Below, piece by piece: positions 26,089-36,500 of a DNA stretch of 64,000 nt (position 1 is its first letter; every line of letters begins with the position of its first letter). A model generated the notes under the pieces. That model was given only the letters and a program-made list of their open reading frames with translations. It ran no database searches and was not told the origin of the DNA. Origin of the DNA: Streptomyces sp. NBC_00078 (GTDB taxonomy: Bacteria > Actinomycetota > Actinomycetes > Streptomycetales > Streptomycetaceae); contig NZ_JAPELX010000001.1 of assembly GCF_026343335.1 (NCBI RefSeq), positions 8,122,001-8,186,000 of the forward strand, read 5' to 3'. The translations under genes and the position numbers were made by a program.

Positions 26089-26211
26089 ATGAAGGTGCGC
26101 AAGTCCCTGCGCTCACTGAAGTCCAGGCCCGGGGCCCAGGTGGTCCGCCGACGCGGTGTGGTCTTCGTCATCAACAAGAAGGACCCCCGCTTCAAGGCCC
26201 GCCAGGGCTGA
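26089..26211 (+). CDS. rpmJ2: 50S ribosomal protein L36, zinc-independent paralogue
   Basis: The 40-residue protein is MKVRKSLRSLKSRPGAQVVR followed by RRGVVFVINKKDPRFKARQG. It has the L36 pattern but lacks the zinc-binding Cys and His residues. AGGAGAG precedes the ATG, 12 bases after rpmE2, so it is the last gene of the same transcript. A strong hairpin terminator follows at 26229-26263. Confidence 0.92.
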   Translation: MKVRKSLRSLKSRPGAQVVRRRGVVFVINKKDPRFKARQG

Positions 26212-26228
26212 CGAAGATCCACACATCA

Positions 26229-26263
26229 GGAGGGCCGCCCCGCATCCCGCCGGGCGGCCCTCC
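26229..26263. terminator. hairpin terminator after rpmJ2
   Basis: GGAGGGCCGCCC at 26229-26240 and its exact complement at 26252-26263 form a 12-bp GC stem with an 11-base loop, 18 bases after the rpmJ2 stop. It separates the ribosomal genes from cobK. Confidence 0.75.
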
Positions 26264-26331
26264 CGTCATGTGCTCCCCTCAGGGCGGGCCCTGCACGCCC
26301 GCCCCCGCACTCGACCTCGTACGCTCGCCCC

Positions 26332-27075
26332 ATGCCCCCCCACGTGCTGATCCTCGGTGGCACCGCCGAGGCCCGCGAACTGGCCGCCGTGCTCGCGGCA
26401 CGCCCCGGCGTGCGGGTCACCACCTCCCTCGCGGGGCGCGTGACACGGCCCGGCGCCCTGGCGGGAGACGTGCGTGTCGGAGGCTTCGGCGGGGCGGCAG
26501 GGCTGGCCGGCTGGCTGCGTGAACAGCACGTGGACGCCCTCGTCGACGCGACGCACCCCTTCGCCGAGACGATCACCGCCAACGCTGCGCAGGCCGCGGC
26601 GGCCAGTGGAGTGTCCGCGGTCGTGCTGCGCCGCCCCGGCTGGCAGCCGGACCCCGAGGACCGCTGGCACCTGGTCACGTCGCTGGGCGCCGCGGCCGAC
26701 GCGCTGCCGCGGTTCGGCTCCCGGGCCTTCCTGACCACCGGCCGCCTTGGTCTGTCGGCTTTCGCACACCTCACGGAGATGCACTTCGTCGTACGGTCGG
26801 TGGAGCCCCCCGAGCCGCCGGTGCCGCCGCACACCGAAGTACTGCTCGCGCGCGGGCCGTTCACGGTCGCCGACGAGACGACGTTGCTGCGCGAGTACCT
26901 GATCGACGTCCTGGTCACGAAGGACAGCGGGGGAGAGGCGACGGCCGCCAAGCTCACGGCCGCACGCCAACTCGGGCTTCCCGTCGTGGTCGTACGTCGG
27001 CCGCCCCTGCCGAGGGGCGTGAGCGCGGTGCCGAACGTGGCAGGTGTCCTCGCGCGGTTGGGCTTCAACTCCTAG
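26332..27075 (+). CDS. cobK: precorrin-6A reductase
   Basis: The 247-residue protein has the CobK/CbiJ signatures: VLILGGTAEARELAAVLA at the N-terminus, RVGGFGGAAGLAGWL, DALVDATHPFAETITANAA and VTKDSGGEATAAKLTAARQ near the C-terminus. It is the NAD(P)H-dependent reductase that converts precorrin-6A to dihydro-precorrin-6 in aerobic cobalamin synthesis. It converges on cobF, another enzyme of the same stage, with 49 bp between stops. Confidence 0.92.
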   Translation: MPPHVLILGGTAEARELAAVLAARPGVRVTTSLAGRVTRPGALAGDVRVGGFGGAAGLAGWLREQHVDALVDATHPFAETITANAAQAAAASGVSAVVLRRPGWQPDPEDRWHLVTSLGAAADALPRFGSRAFLTTGRLGLSAFAHLTEMHFVVRSVEPPEPPVPPHTEVLLARGPFTVADETTLLREYLIDVLVTKDSGGEATAAKLTAARQLGLPVVVVRRPPLPRGVSAVPNVAGVLARLGFNS

Positions 27076-27124
27076 AGGGACAAGGGAGGAGGGAAGTCGG
27101 ATACAGGCCGAGCGCCGCTTGGGC

Positions 27125-27898
27125 TCACTCCCTTGGGTTACGGCGCAGCAGATACGTGTCCATGATCCATCCCTTGCGCTCCCGGGCCTCGGCCCGCAAC
27201 CGCTCGATCCGCGGCGCGGCCTCGCCGATCGGCCCGGAGACGAGGATCTCGTCCGGGGTGCCTATGTACGCGCCCCAGTAGATGTCGATGTCCTGGTCGG
27301 CGTACTGCCGGAACGTCCGATGGGCGTCCAGCATCACCACCACGTCGTCGACCCCCTCCGGGAAACCCTCGGCGAGCCGCCGCCCCGTGGTGATCTGGAC
27401 GGGCCGGGCAACCCGGTTGAGCCCCGTACGATGGCGGGCGACGAGTGCGGAGACGCTGCTGATCCCGGGCACGACGTCATACTCGAACGTCAGGCTGCCC
27501 CGCCTCAGGATCTCCTGCAGGATCCCGAGCGTGCTGTCGTACAACGCCGGATCCCCCCACACCAGGAACGCGCCGCTCTCGTCCTCGCCCAGCTCCTCGG
27601 CGATCAACCGCTCGTAGATGTCGGCACGGGCACTGCGCCAGTCCCCGACGGCGGGGGAGTAGGCCGCACCCCCCGCGCTCCGGTCCCGCTCCGGATCCCG
27701 TGCCTCGACCACCCGGTACGGCGCCCCGTCCGGTAGGTGCGCGTCGAGCATGTCCCGGCGGAGCCGCGTGAGATCGTCCTTCACCTCACCCTTCTCGAGG
27801 ATGAAGAACACGTCCGTGCTCCGCAGCGCCCTGACCGCCTGCAGGGTGAGCTGGTCGGGGTCGCCCGCGCCGATACCGATCACATGAATCTTTCGCAC
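27125..27898 (-). CDS. cobF: precorrin-6A synthase (deacetylating)
   Basis: The 257-residue SAM-dependent tetrapyrrole methylase begins RKIHVIGIGAGDPDQLTLQA. It also contains FLVWGDPALYDSTLGIL and YDVVPGISSVSALVARH, the methylase fold blocks, and a CobF-specific C-terminus (DIYWGAYIGTPDEILVSGPI). It methylates C-1 of precorrin-5 with loss of acetate. The start is GTG 27898, because homology begins exactly there. It is convergent with cobK. Confidence 0.92.
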   Translation of the reverse strand: MRKIHVIGIGAGDPDQLTLQAVRALRSTDVFFILEKGEVKDDLTRLRRDMLDAHLPDGAPYRVVEARDPERDRSAGGAAYSPAVGDWRSARADIYERLIAEELGEDESGAFLVWGDPALYDSTLGILQEILRRGSLTFEYDVVPGISSVSALVARHRTGLNRVARPVQITTGRRLAEGFPEGVDDVVVMLDAHRTFRQYADQDIDIYWGAYIGTPDEILVSGPIGEAAPRIERLRAEARERKGWIMDTYLLRRNPRE

Positions 27899-28013
27899 AC
27901 CCCGAGTCTGCCGCACGCCACTGACAGTCCGTACACCGCGTCGGCACCGAGCGAATACGGCACGGGCGCGGCATGGCCGCAGCACGGACGCGGGCCTTGC
28001 GGCGCAGGTGTTG

Positions 28014-28556
28014 TCACGGCACCTGCCCGCGCAGCCGCGGCGCCCGCGCCCCGGCATCGACGGCCAGGCCGCCGCCCTCCACGTCGTCCGCCAGCTCACG
28101 CGCCCAGCCGGCCAGCCCCACCAGGTCCATCCCGTACGGCCGCTGCCGCCCCGGTTCCGCCGCCCACTCCGTCACGGCCCCGGCGCCCCGCCGCAGCAGC
28201 CGGGCGCCGCCCGCCACATTGCCCCGGGCGGCATGGGTGAGCCCCACGGAGACCTGCGCCAGGCCCCGCCACAGCCCCCGCTCCTCCTCGGGCCCGGACT
28301 TCCAGGCATCCTCGAACACCTCGTGCGCGTGGAAGGGCTGCCCCGCGTCGAGCAGCTCCTGTGCCTCGGCGACGGTCTGCTCCGGCGTACGTACGACACC
28401 CTCGGGCTGCCGGGCCACCCCCTCGGCGCCGTACGGCAGGGGCCGCCCGAGCCCGTCCCGCGGCCGGGCATTGCGCGCCCGCCCCTCGCCGTCCCGGTCC
28501 CGCGCCCCGGCCACCCGGCCCGACGGCGCGCTGCTCCTGCGTCCCGTGCTGCCCAT
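28014..28556 (-). CDS. DUF309 protein
   Basis: The 180-residue protein has an Arg/Gly-rich N-terminus of about 65 residues, then the DUF309 helical core: AQELLDAGQPFHAHEVFEDA with WKSGPEEERGLWRGLAQVSV and GLTHAARGN. The conserved His-x-His-Glu-x-x-Glu pattern suggests a metal site, but no activity is established. Start ATG 28556 (MGSTGRRSS) is chosen over an upstream frame that overlaps the tRNA promoter region. Confidence 0.85.
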   Translation of the reverse strand: MGSTGRRSSAPSGRVAGARDRDGEGRARNARPRDGLGRPLPYGAEGVARQPEGVVRTPEQTVAEAQELLDAGQPFHAHEVFEDAWKSGPEEERGLWRGLAQVSVGLTHAARGNVAGGARLLRRGAGAVTEWAAEPGRQRPYGMDLVGLAGWARELADDVEGGGLAVDAGARAPRLRGQVP

Positions 28557-28655
28557 ACGTCCGATTGTCCCGCGCCCCGGGTCCGCTTCGGCGCCAGCCC
28601 GGACGTGGGGTAAAGTGCAGTCCGCGCGATCACGCGGTTCACCGCGGAAGCGCAC

Positions 28656-28729
<74 letters not shown>

Positions 28730-28750
28730 CTGGAGACAGTCGCAAGGTCA

Positions 28751-28782
28751 GGGCCGGTTTCGGAGGCATCCGAAACCGGCCC
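28751..28782. terminator. terminator after tRNA-Pro
   Basis: GGGCCGGTTTCGG at 28751-28763 pairs perfectly with 28770-28782 around a 6-base loop (AGGCAT). The 13-bp stem is followed by TTGATCATTCTT, a weak T-tract. Confidence 0.8.
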
Positions 28783-29397
28783 TTGATCATTCTTGGGGAC
28801 CAGTTGGGGACCGGCGTCCTTGACCGAGGCCAGCGGGTCATGACGACCTGGCTCGGCAGTGAGCGTGGTGCGCGCGGCACGCCGAGGTGTTCGGGATCAA
28901 CTGACCGAGGCGGTGGGTGAGGAAGTGGGACATCGCCAGGATGCCGTCACGCTCGGTGCGTACCGCGATGCTCTGAAATGTCGCCGTGCCTAACGGGGAA
29001 ATGGGGATGAGCCCACGCTGGAATCGGGCGAGTTCAGGGCGCACCTGAAGGGCTGGAGTTCCTGCGGGCCGGAATCTCGGGGCAGACGGTAGCGCGCACA
29101 GCGGCTGGTTCGCGGAGACGTCCATATGTTTCCGATGACCGCGCATGTGGGGTGTGTGGCGATTCTGGAGCCGGTGGCCAAGGGCTCCTGACCTGGAGTT
29201 TCGTCGATGGCTGGGCGGGTCGGTCTGTTTCCGGTCAGTAGGAGGCCGGCGTCGTGATCGCCCGCGGCGCTCAGGAGGCCGTGGTCGTCAGCCTGCCGAG
29301 CCCGTATGTGCTCCGGTCCGGGCAGGAGCAGTACCCCGTCCGGCCGCGGTGACGGCAGCGAGCTCCTTCCGGCCTGACAGTGGTCGGCACCTTCGGC
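28783..29397. other. gene-poor stretch next to tRNA-Pro
   Basis: About 600 bp with no convincing gene. Base composition is less G/C-rich than the flanks, and short frames on both strands lack ribosome binding sites. One weak candidate is a 32-codon GTG frame at 29254-29352, preceded by TAGGAGG. The location next to a tRNA-Pro 3' end is one where integrative elements insert, but no integrase or repeat of the tRNA end was found. Confidence 0.4.
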
Positions 29398-30870
29398 TCA
29401 CTCCGCGTCGGCGACGACAGAGCCCACCCGCTCGGCCAGGCCGGGATCACGGCGGACCAGGAGGATCGCGTAGCCGACGGCTGCGAGCAGGGTGGCCAGG
29501 GCCGCGTACGGGAACCAGCTGTACGGAGCGGGCTGGCCGGGCTTGGCGAGGTAATAGAGCGGAACCAGGATGGCGAGGGCGCCGATCGCGGGCAGCACGA
29601 GGTGCCGGACGGTCCGGAACTCCTGCGGGCGGTATCTGCGGTAGTACAGCGGCAGGGCGATGTTGGACGCGAGGTAGACCAGCAGGATCAGGATGGCGCC
29701 GAGGCTTGAGGACTCCGTGAAGAAGACCACGGGGTTCATAGAACCGCTGCCGGACCCGAGCAGGTGGCCCAGGCCCCAGCCTCCGATGATCAGCAGCGCG
29801 GTGACGGTGAAGGTGACGATCGCGTTGTTCGGCGTACGGCGCGTGGGGTGGATGTAGCCGAAGAAGGACGGCAGCAGTCCCTCCCGCCCGGCGTTGAACA
29901 CCAGGCGGGCCTGGGAGTTGATGCCCGCGATCAGCACGCCCAGGGTGGAGGTCAGGCCGCCGACGTAGGCGAGGAGCGCCAGCGCGCCGAGCGCGTGCTG
30001 GGCGACGTCGATGAAGGGGATCCGGGAGGCGCCGAGCCGGTCCACGTCGTATCCGAAGCCGGTCACGGTGGCGTAGGAGAAGAGGATGTAGCTCACGGTC
30101 ATGATCGCGACGGAGGAGAACACGGCGCGGCCGACGTTGCGCCGTGGGTTCTCCGTCTCCTCCGCGAGTGCCGCCGAGTTCTCCCAGCCGATGAACAGGT
30201 ACACCGCCAGCGGGAAGCCGGCCGCCAGCCCCTTGAGTCCGTGGGTGAGGTGGCCGGGCAGGAACGGGGCGGCGGAGAGGTCGCCGCGGTGCTCGACGAT
30301 CGTCGCGACCGAGACCACGACGAGCACCAGCATCTCCACACCGAAGAAGTAGCCGGCCCACTTGGTGGAGACCACGATCCCGCGCAGCATCAACACCACC
30401 GACAGTCCGGTCAGCAGCAGTGTCCAGATGATCCACGGCAGGTCCACGCCCGTGTAGTGGTACAGGGTGATCTGCACGAAGCCGCCCGAGATCGCGATCA
30501 CCGAGGCCATGGCGACGATGTAGCCGAGCCCGGCAAGCAGGGCCGTGGTCACCGCGCTGACCGGCCCGAAGGTCTTGCCGACGAAGGTGATGAAGCTGCC
30601 TGCGGAGGGGTGTGCCCGGGAGAACTCGGCCAGCGTGTTGCCGAGCAGCGCGACCGCCACGCCCGCCGCCACGATGGTCAGCGGGGACGCGACCCCGGCG
30701 GTGGTGGCCAGGAAGGCGAAGCCGAAGAAGAAGCTCATCGCCGGGCCGACGTTGGCCATCGTGGCGGCGGCGATGTCCGCCATGCCGAGGACGCCGCCGC
30801 GCAGCCGCTGGGGCGCGCCGGTGACGGGGCCCGACGTCGACGACGGGCCGACAGCTCCGGGGTCCGGCAT
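29398..30870 (-). CDS. APC-family amino acid permease
   Basis: The 490-residue protein has about 12-13 hydrophobic segments and the APC layout: VLGMADIAAATMANVGPAMS before TM1, the sodium/amine-binding region of TM1 and TM6 (LFIGWENSAALAEETENPRR), and GINSQARLVFNAGREGLLP on the cytoplasmic loop. The GWENSAALAEE motif is typical of bacterial amine or amino-acid importers. It lies 76 bp downstream of a GntR-family gene on the same strand and is probably its target. Confidence 0.9.
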   Translation of the reverse strand: MPDPGAVGPSSTSGPVTGAPQRLRGGVLGMADIAAATMANVGPAMSFFFGFAFLATTAGVASPLTIVAAGVAVALLGNTLAEFSRAHPSAGSFITFVGKTFGPVSAVTTALLAGLGYIVAMASVIAISGGFVQITLYHYTGVDLPWIIWTLLLTGLSVVLMLRGIVVSTKWAGYFFGVEMLVLVVVSVATIVEHRGDLSAAPFLPGHLTHGLKGLAAGFPLAVYLFIGWENSAALAEETENPRRNVGRAVFSSVAIMTVSYILFSYATVTGFGYDVDRLGASRIPFIDVAQHALGALALLAYVGGLTSTLGVLIAGINSQARLVFNAGREGLLPSFFGYIHPTRRTPNNAIVTFTVTALLIIGGWGLGHLLGSGSGSMNPVVFFTESSSLGAILILLVYLASNIALPLYYRRYRPQEFRTVRHLVLPAIGALAILVPLYYLAKPGQPAPYSWFPYAALATLLAAVGYAILLVRRDPGLAERVGSVVADAE

Positions 30871-30946
30871 GGCGACAGCTCCTTCTGTGGGGTGGCGGCA
30901 CAGGGAAGGGAGAGGGAGGGGGAGGGGGATGAAGGGGGAGAAGGGA

Positions 30947-31681
30947 TCAGTTCAGGCCCGCGTGCCGGTGTGCCTTCACCGCGTGTACCGCCGGGTCCAT
31001 CGCGCCAAGGGTGAGTTCGTCGAGCAGGTCGGCGTGACAGCGGTTGCGGGCCCGTACGACCGCGGGGGCCGGCGCGGGCCCCAGCAGACACTGCCGGCCG
31101 AGGAGATCGGCGGCGAACTCGCGGATCCCGGTGCCGCCGAGGGTCTCCGCGAGGTCGAGGTGGAAACGGGTCTCCAGTTCCAGGAGCCGGGCCGGATCCT
31201 CGGCCAGGTCCATCTCCTCGACCAGCGCCCGCAGTCCGTGGAGCCGCCCGTCCGGGACCTCGCCCGTGCTGTGCGCCACGAGACCGCATTCGAGCAGCAG
31301 ATGGAAGGAGTCCAGCGCGGCCGCCTCGTCGGCGTCGTGCAGCACGGCGACGAGGGAGTCCCAGTCGGCCGCGACGAAGGTTCCGCCCGCCCGGCCCCGA
31401 CGGCGGTCGAGCAGGCCGTCCTGGCACATGGCCTCCAGCGCGCGGCGCACGGTGATCTCACTGATCCCCAGCTCCTCGGCGAGGACGCCCGCGTCCGGCA
31501 GCCGGTCTCCCGGCGCCACGGACCTCAGACGCACCCGCAGGGCGATCCTGGACCGGACGAGCTCCGCTCCCGTGGGCCCACGGCTTGCCAGGACGCGGGT
31601 GTCCCATGCCCCACCGACCGGCGCGGACCGGGCGGGCACCGGCTGGTTGTAGGGACCGAACTTGCCCGCTGCATTCACCAC
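30947..31681 (-). CDS. GntR/FadR-family regulator (FCD domain)
   Basis: The 244-residue protein has a winged helix at about residues 40-105 (ALRVRLRSVAPGDRLPDAGV, LGISEITVRRALEAMCQDGLL). The all-helical FCD effector domain carries the metal-binding residues in ELETRFHLDLAETL, ARNRCHADLLDEL and AVHAVKAHRHAG. It probably senses a carboxylated metabolite. It lies between two permease genes: upstream of one on the same strand, divergent from the other across 262 bp that contain a palindrome at 31879-31891. Confidence 0.88.
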   Translation of the reverse strand: MVNAAGKFGPYNQPVPARSAPVGGAWDTRVLASRGPTGAELVRSRIALRVRLRSVAPGDRLPDAGVLAEELGISEITVRRALEAMCQDGLLDRRRGRAGGTFVAADWDSLVAVLHDADEAAALDSFHLLLECGLVAHSTGEVPDGRLHGLRALVEEMDLAEDPARLLELETRFHLDLAETLGGTGIREFAADLLGRQCLLGPAPAPAVVRARNRCHADLLDELTLGAMDPAVHAVKAHRHAGLN

Positions 31682-31878
31682 GAAGCCACCCTAACGGCCT
31701 GTCGAGCGCGGGCAGGGCCCGCGGCGACGGCATCCGCACGGAGGGTTCTCGCGACCGTGCCGCGGTGTGGTGCATGGGGCTCCCCAGGGGACCGGAACAC
31801 GGGGACGACACGGTGGCAGCCACGAGGACGGAAGACGCCGTGCGTGCTCCACGGAAAATAGGGCAAGGTGAACAGTTA

Positions 31879-31891
31879 AACAAGTCTTGTT
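31879..31891. promoter_or_regulatory. palindromic operator candidate between GntR and permease genes
   Basis: AACAAG-T-CTTGTT is a perfect 6-1-6 dyad in a distinctly A/T-rich patch (31869-31917) of the divergent gap, about 55 bp before the plus-strand permease. Size and position fit a FadR-subfamily GntR operator. Confidence 0.45.
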
Positions 31892-31943
31892 CTTTTAGAT
31901 CGCACTGAACTAATTTCCAGGGGCCCTGGTCCGCACTCCCTCC

Positions 31944-33395
31944 ATGGATGTCGAGATGACCACAACCGTCCCCAAGAGCCCTCCCACAGAGCCTGAGTCC
32001 GGCCTCCAGGCCGGACTCAAGAACCGCCACCTGTCAATGATCGCGATCGGCGGTGTCATCGGCGCCGGCCTGTTCGTCGGGTCCGGCTCCGGCATCGCCG
32101 CCGCCGGTCCCGGCATCCTGATCTCGTACGCCCTCGTCGGCGTCCTGGTCGTCCTCGTGATGCGCATGCTCGGCGAGATGGCCGCGGCCAACCCCACCTC
32201 CGGCTCGTTCTCCGCCTACGCCGACCGCGCGCTGGGCCGGTGGGCCGGCTTCACCATCGGCTGGCTGTACTGGTTCTTCTGGGTCGTGGTGCTCGCCGTC
32301 GAGGCGACCGCCGGGGCCAAGATCCTGGCCGGCTGGATACCGGCGGTCCCGCAGTGGGGCTGGGCCCTGATCGTCATGCTCGTCCTCACCGCCACCAACC
32401 TGGTCTCGGTCAGCTCCTACGGCGAGTTCGAGTTCTGGTTCGCCGGCATCAAGGTCGTCGCGATCGCCGCGTTCATCGTGATCGGCGGCCTCGCCATCTT
32501 CGGCCTGCTGCCCGGCTCGGACCACCCGGCGAGCGGCTTCTCCAACCTCACCGCGCACGGCGGCTTCCTGCCGAACGGACCCGGAGCGATCCTCACCGGC
32601 GTCCTGATGGTGGTCTTCTCCTTCATGGGCAGCGAGATCGTCACGCTGGCGGCGGGCGAGACCGCGAACCCGCGGGCCGCCGTCACCAAGGCCACCAACA
32701 GCGTGATCTGGCGGATCGCGGTGTTCTACCTGGGCTCGATCCTGATCGTGGTTTCGCTGGTGGGCTGGGACGACCCGGCCATCCTCAAGGACGGCTCGTA
32801 CGTCGCCGCCCTGAGCTCCGTCGGCATCCCGCATGCCGGCGAGATCATGAACGCCATCGTGCTGACCTCGGTACTGTCCTGCCTCAACTCCGGCCTGTAC
32901 ACGGCCTCACGCATGGCCTTCTCCCTCGGCCGACGCAGTGACGCCCCGGCCGCGTTCGGCCGGACGACGGTCCGTGGCGTCCCGCGCTCGGCCATCCTCG
33001 CCTCGGTGGTCTTCGGCTTCGTCGCGGTCGCCTTCAACTACCTGTGGCCGGACACCGTCTTCCAGTTCCTGCTCAACTCCTCCGGTGCGATCGCCCTGTT
33101 CGTCTGGCTGGTGATCTGCTTCTCCCAGCTGCGGATGCGCAAGATCATCGAGCGGGAGTCGCCGGAGAAGCTGGTCGTCCGGATGTGGCTCTACCCCTAC
33201 CTGACCTGGGCCACCATCGCCCTCATCACCTTCGTCCTGGGCTACATGCTCACCGACACGGCCGATGGCGGCGGCCGCGACCAGGTCGTCCTGTCCACCC
33301 TGGTGGCTCTGGCCGTGGTGGTCTTCGCCGTGGTCCGCCAGCGCAGGGCAGTCCGGAACGGGACGCGCACGCCGGACCGCGCCACGGCGTCGTAG
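31944..33395 (+). CDS. amino acid permease (GABA/AnsP-like, AAT family)
   Basis: The 483-residue protein has 12 predicted membrane segments. The AAT-family signature is clear: LKNRHLSMIAIGGVIGAGLF, GSGSGIAAAGPGILISYAL, MLGEMAAANPTSGSFSAYAD and GSEIVTLAAGETANPRAAVT. This fits GabP/AnsP-type importers. The start could be 31944 or the Met four codons later; no strong ribosome binding site is seen for either. Its divergent partner is a GntR regulator. A long perfect hairpin terminator follows at 33513-33547. Confidence 0.9.
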   Translation: MDVEMTTTVPKSPPTEPESGLQAGLKNRHLSMIAIGGVIGAGLFVGSGSGIAAAGPGILISYALVGVLVVLVMRMLGEMAAANPTSGSFSAYADRALGRWAGFTIGWLYWFFWVVVLAVEATAGAKILAGWIPAVPQWGWALIVMLVLTATNLVSVSSYGEFEFWFAGIKVVAIAAFIVIGGLAIFGLLPGSDHPASGFSNLTAHGGFLPNGPGAILTGVLMVVFSFMGSEIVTLAAGETANPRAAVTKATNSVIWRIAVFYLGSILIVVSLVGWDDPAILKDGSYVAALSSVGIPHAGEIMNAIVLTSVLSCLNSGLYTASRMAFSLGRRSDAPAAFGRTTVRGVPRSAILASVVFGFVAVAFNYLWPDTVFQFLLNSSGAIALFVWLVICFSQLRMRKIIERESPEKLVVRMWLYPYLTWATIALITFVLGYMLTDTADGGGRDQVVLSTLVALAVVVFAVVRQRRAVRNGTRTPDRATAS

Positions 33396-33512
33396 GGGCG
33401 GCTTCCGTCCCCCGTCACCTTCCGGACGGCTCCGATCTTGGGGCTCCCACCCGCCGCGACCGGGAGCCGAGGAGTGCACCGGATGACACCGCACAGCTCG
33501 CGGCAGCACCCG

Positions 33513-33547
33513 CCCCAGGCCGCTGACCAGTCGTCAGCGGCCTGGGG
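33513..33547. terminator. bidirectional terminator between permease and GH2 gene
   Basis: CCCCAGGCCGCTGAC at 33513-33527 pairs exactly with 33533-33547 around the 5-base loop CAGTC. The 15-bp perfect stem lies between two convergent genes and can serve both. Confidence 0.8.
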
Positions 33548-33587
33548 GCCCTCAGCCGTCAGGCTGCGGGTGACGGTCGGGAACGGA

Positions 33588-36500
33588 TCACGCCGGTACC
33601 AGCTGCCATTGCTGGTTGGCGCCTCCGCCGGCGGTGTACTGCACGACCTTGGCGCCGTCGCCGGTGTCCCAGTTGTAGTCGTCCGCCATGAGTCCGCTGT
33701 CGTGGCTGACGATGGTGAAGTACCCGTCGTCGGTGGGGCGTAGGTACCACTGCTGGTTGCTGCCGCCGGTGGATGTCCACTGCTGAAGCTGGAGCCCGAC
33801 GGTCGAGGAGTAGCCGTCGACATCGAGTGCCTTGCCGCTACTGACGTAGGTCAGTGTGTACGCGCCGCCGGGGGCGGTGTTGACGGTCCAGGCGCCGCCG
33901 TCCGCCTTCTGGACGATCTTCGCGCCGTCCAGGGTCGACCCGTCGGCGACGGCGAGGGCCTTGCTGCTGTTGCGGTTGACGATGCGGTAGTTCGTGGCCG
34001 TCACCGGTTGGTTGGCGATCTCGAAGCGGTCGACGGTGCCCCAGTCGTGCGTCGCGGCGTCCCGCTTGGTGCCGGTGACGCGCACCCGGATCGTGTGCTT
34101 GCCGGAGGCGAGCCGGGGGCTGGTCCACACCGGGGCGTCGCCGGTGCGCGCCGTCGAGTACAGGTCGACCAGCGCCTCGGCTCCGCCGTCGACGGTGACG
34201 CCCACCATGCCGTGGCTCGGCGCGGTCACGGCGTGCAGTGTGACGCCGGTGCCGACGAAGCTCAGCGTCGCCGTGTCGCCCGTGGTGTCGCTGTAGGAGT
34301 TCGTGCCGGCGTACGGGCCGCTCTCGTCGCTCGCGTGACTCCAACTGCCGTTGTAGGTCACCGCGGTGGCGGCGTCGTCCACATTGGTCGCCGGGTGGCC
34401 CAGGTTGAGGTACTCGACCGAGTCGGTGAACGTGGTGCTGCCCGACTTCGTGGTCGACAGCACCAGGTACACGCGGGTGCCGCTGGCTGGCGCCTTGAAC
34501 GAGACCGGCCGGGTGACCCGGGAGCCGAGCGGGATGGTGAGGGGTTCGCTTCCGGACGCGATGACCGCGCCGTCGGGCCGGTCGAGTCGCGCCGTCCAGT
34601 TGAAGTCGACGGAGGTGTTGCTAAGGTCGTCGTTGAAGACGGTGATGTTCCGGGTGATGGTGGTGTTGTAGTCGTAGGTGTCCACCTTCTGCGGGAGCGG
34701 GAAGGTGCCGTTATCGTCCGACTGGCCGGAGGCCGACCAGTAGGGCAGGTCGACAGCGGCGATCGGGTTGAACGCGGCCTGGATCCGCTGGATCTGCGGG
34801 TTGCTCCAAGGAGCGGTCAGGTTGTCCTCGCCGTAGACCGGGTGGCCGCCCTCTTCGGGGACGAAGTCGGTGCTCTTCACGCCGGGTACGAAGCCGGCCC
34901 AGCCGGACAGCAGGGTGTAGGGGCGCAGGTCGCTGGCGTCCTTGGCGCGCTTGGCGATCGTCGCGGTGGCGAACCACTCGAAGCCCTGTTTGGTGTTGGA
35001 CTTGTTCCAGACGTACTCGCCCTCACCGTCGGGCCGGCCGGCCAGGTCGGCGTGCGCCTCGCCGTAATTGCCGATGCCGTCGATGTAGTGCGAGAAGACG
35101 GCGAAGTTGCCGTTCAGCAGGTTGGGCCACGGGTTGGTGTTCCAGGCGGTGTCGGCGCTGACCGGCCGGGTGCCGTCGTTGCCGTTCATCGCCGCGTACA
35201 GGTCCTTCTCGAAGGACTCGGAGTCGAAGCTGCTGATGTCCGCCTCGTTGCTCTGGCTCCAGCGGATGATCGCGGGGTGGTTGCGGTCACGCAGGGTCAG
35301 CGCCTTGGCGTGGTTGACCATGTTGTCGTGCCCGGCGACGAAGTCCTGGCAGCTGCAGGTGCCGCGGATCGCGGTCTCGTCGATGACCATCAGGCCCATC
35401 TCGTCGGCCACGTCGAGCATGTAGGGGCTGGCCGGCTCCTGGTGGATGCGGACCACGTTGTAGTTGAGCCGCTGGTAGTTGTCGACCGCCTGCGGCCAGC
35501 CGCCGTTGCCGCTGGACGGCGGGAGGAAGCCGGGCAGCGTGTCATAGGCGTCGCCCTTGCCGCCGTTGTCGATCCGGTCATAGTCCGCGCCCTGCAAGCT
35601 GTCACCGCGGAAGTTCACGCGCACGCCGTTGACGTAGTAGTACTCGCCGTTCTGGGTGGTCTCCCGGAACCCGAACCGGTAGGTGGCGTCGCTGGTGTGG
35701 CCGTCGTCGGTGGATGCGTGCACCGACAGCTTGTGCAGCTGGGCGCGGTACCCGGAACGGTAGGGCACGTTCGGCCACCAGTACGAGGAGGAGCCGAGGT
35801 TCCACGCCACCGGGCCGACCGTCACCTTGGCGGTCGAGTGGGCGGCCACGGTGACCGTCTTGCTGGGCAGCGCCGGGTAGTTGAACGACCCCCCGCTGTC
35901 CGAGGCGAGCGCGCCGGTCAGCGTCACCGACCGCGAGCTGCCGGAGGTGTTCGTCACGGACACGTCGTAGGTGAGGGTCTTGTCGGCCACGGAGGTCCGG
36001 ACGAATGCGTCGCTGACGTGCACCGCCGGGTACACGCGCATGAACGCCGAGCGGTAGATGCCCTGGGGGATCGCCTCGGACCAGTTGGCGGCGTCGGGAA
36101 CCAGGGTCTGCTTTCCAGTCCCGTTCATCAGGGCGTAGCGGCCCTTGACGTTCACGCTGATGGTGTGGGTGGTGCCGGGGGCGGCGAAGGCGGATATGTC
36201 GAAGTTCGACTGAGTGAAGGAGGTGGTCTGGGTGGCGACCACCTGTCCGTCCACCGACAGCGTCGCCTCATGGTTCACCGCGCCGAACTCGATCCACACC
36301 GACTGCGGCTGTCCCGTGTCCGGCACGGTCACGGTGCGCGAGTACGTCGCCTCGTTCACGTCGGTGAAGCCCTGCTTGTACCAGCCGCCGCCGGGCACGG
36401 TGATCGACGTCGCCGCGCGGCCCTTCGGAGTGAAGCTCCACGTTCCGGCCAGGTCGACCGATCTGATCGCGGCGTTGCCCGCGGTGAACCCGTTGATGTC

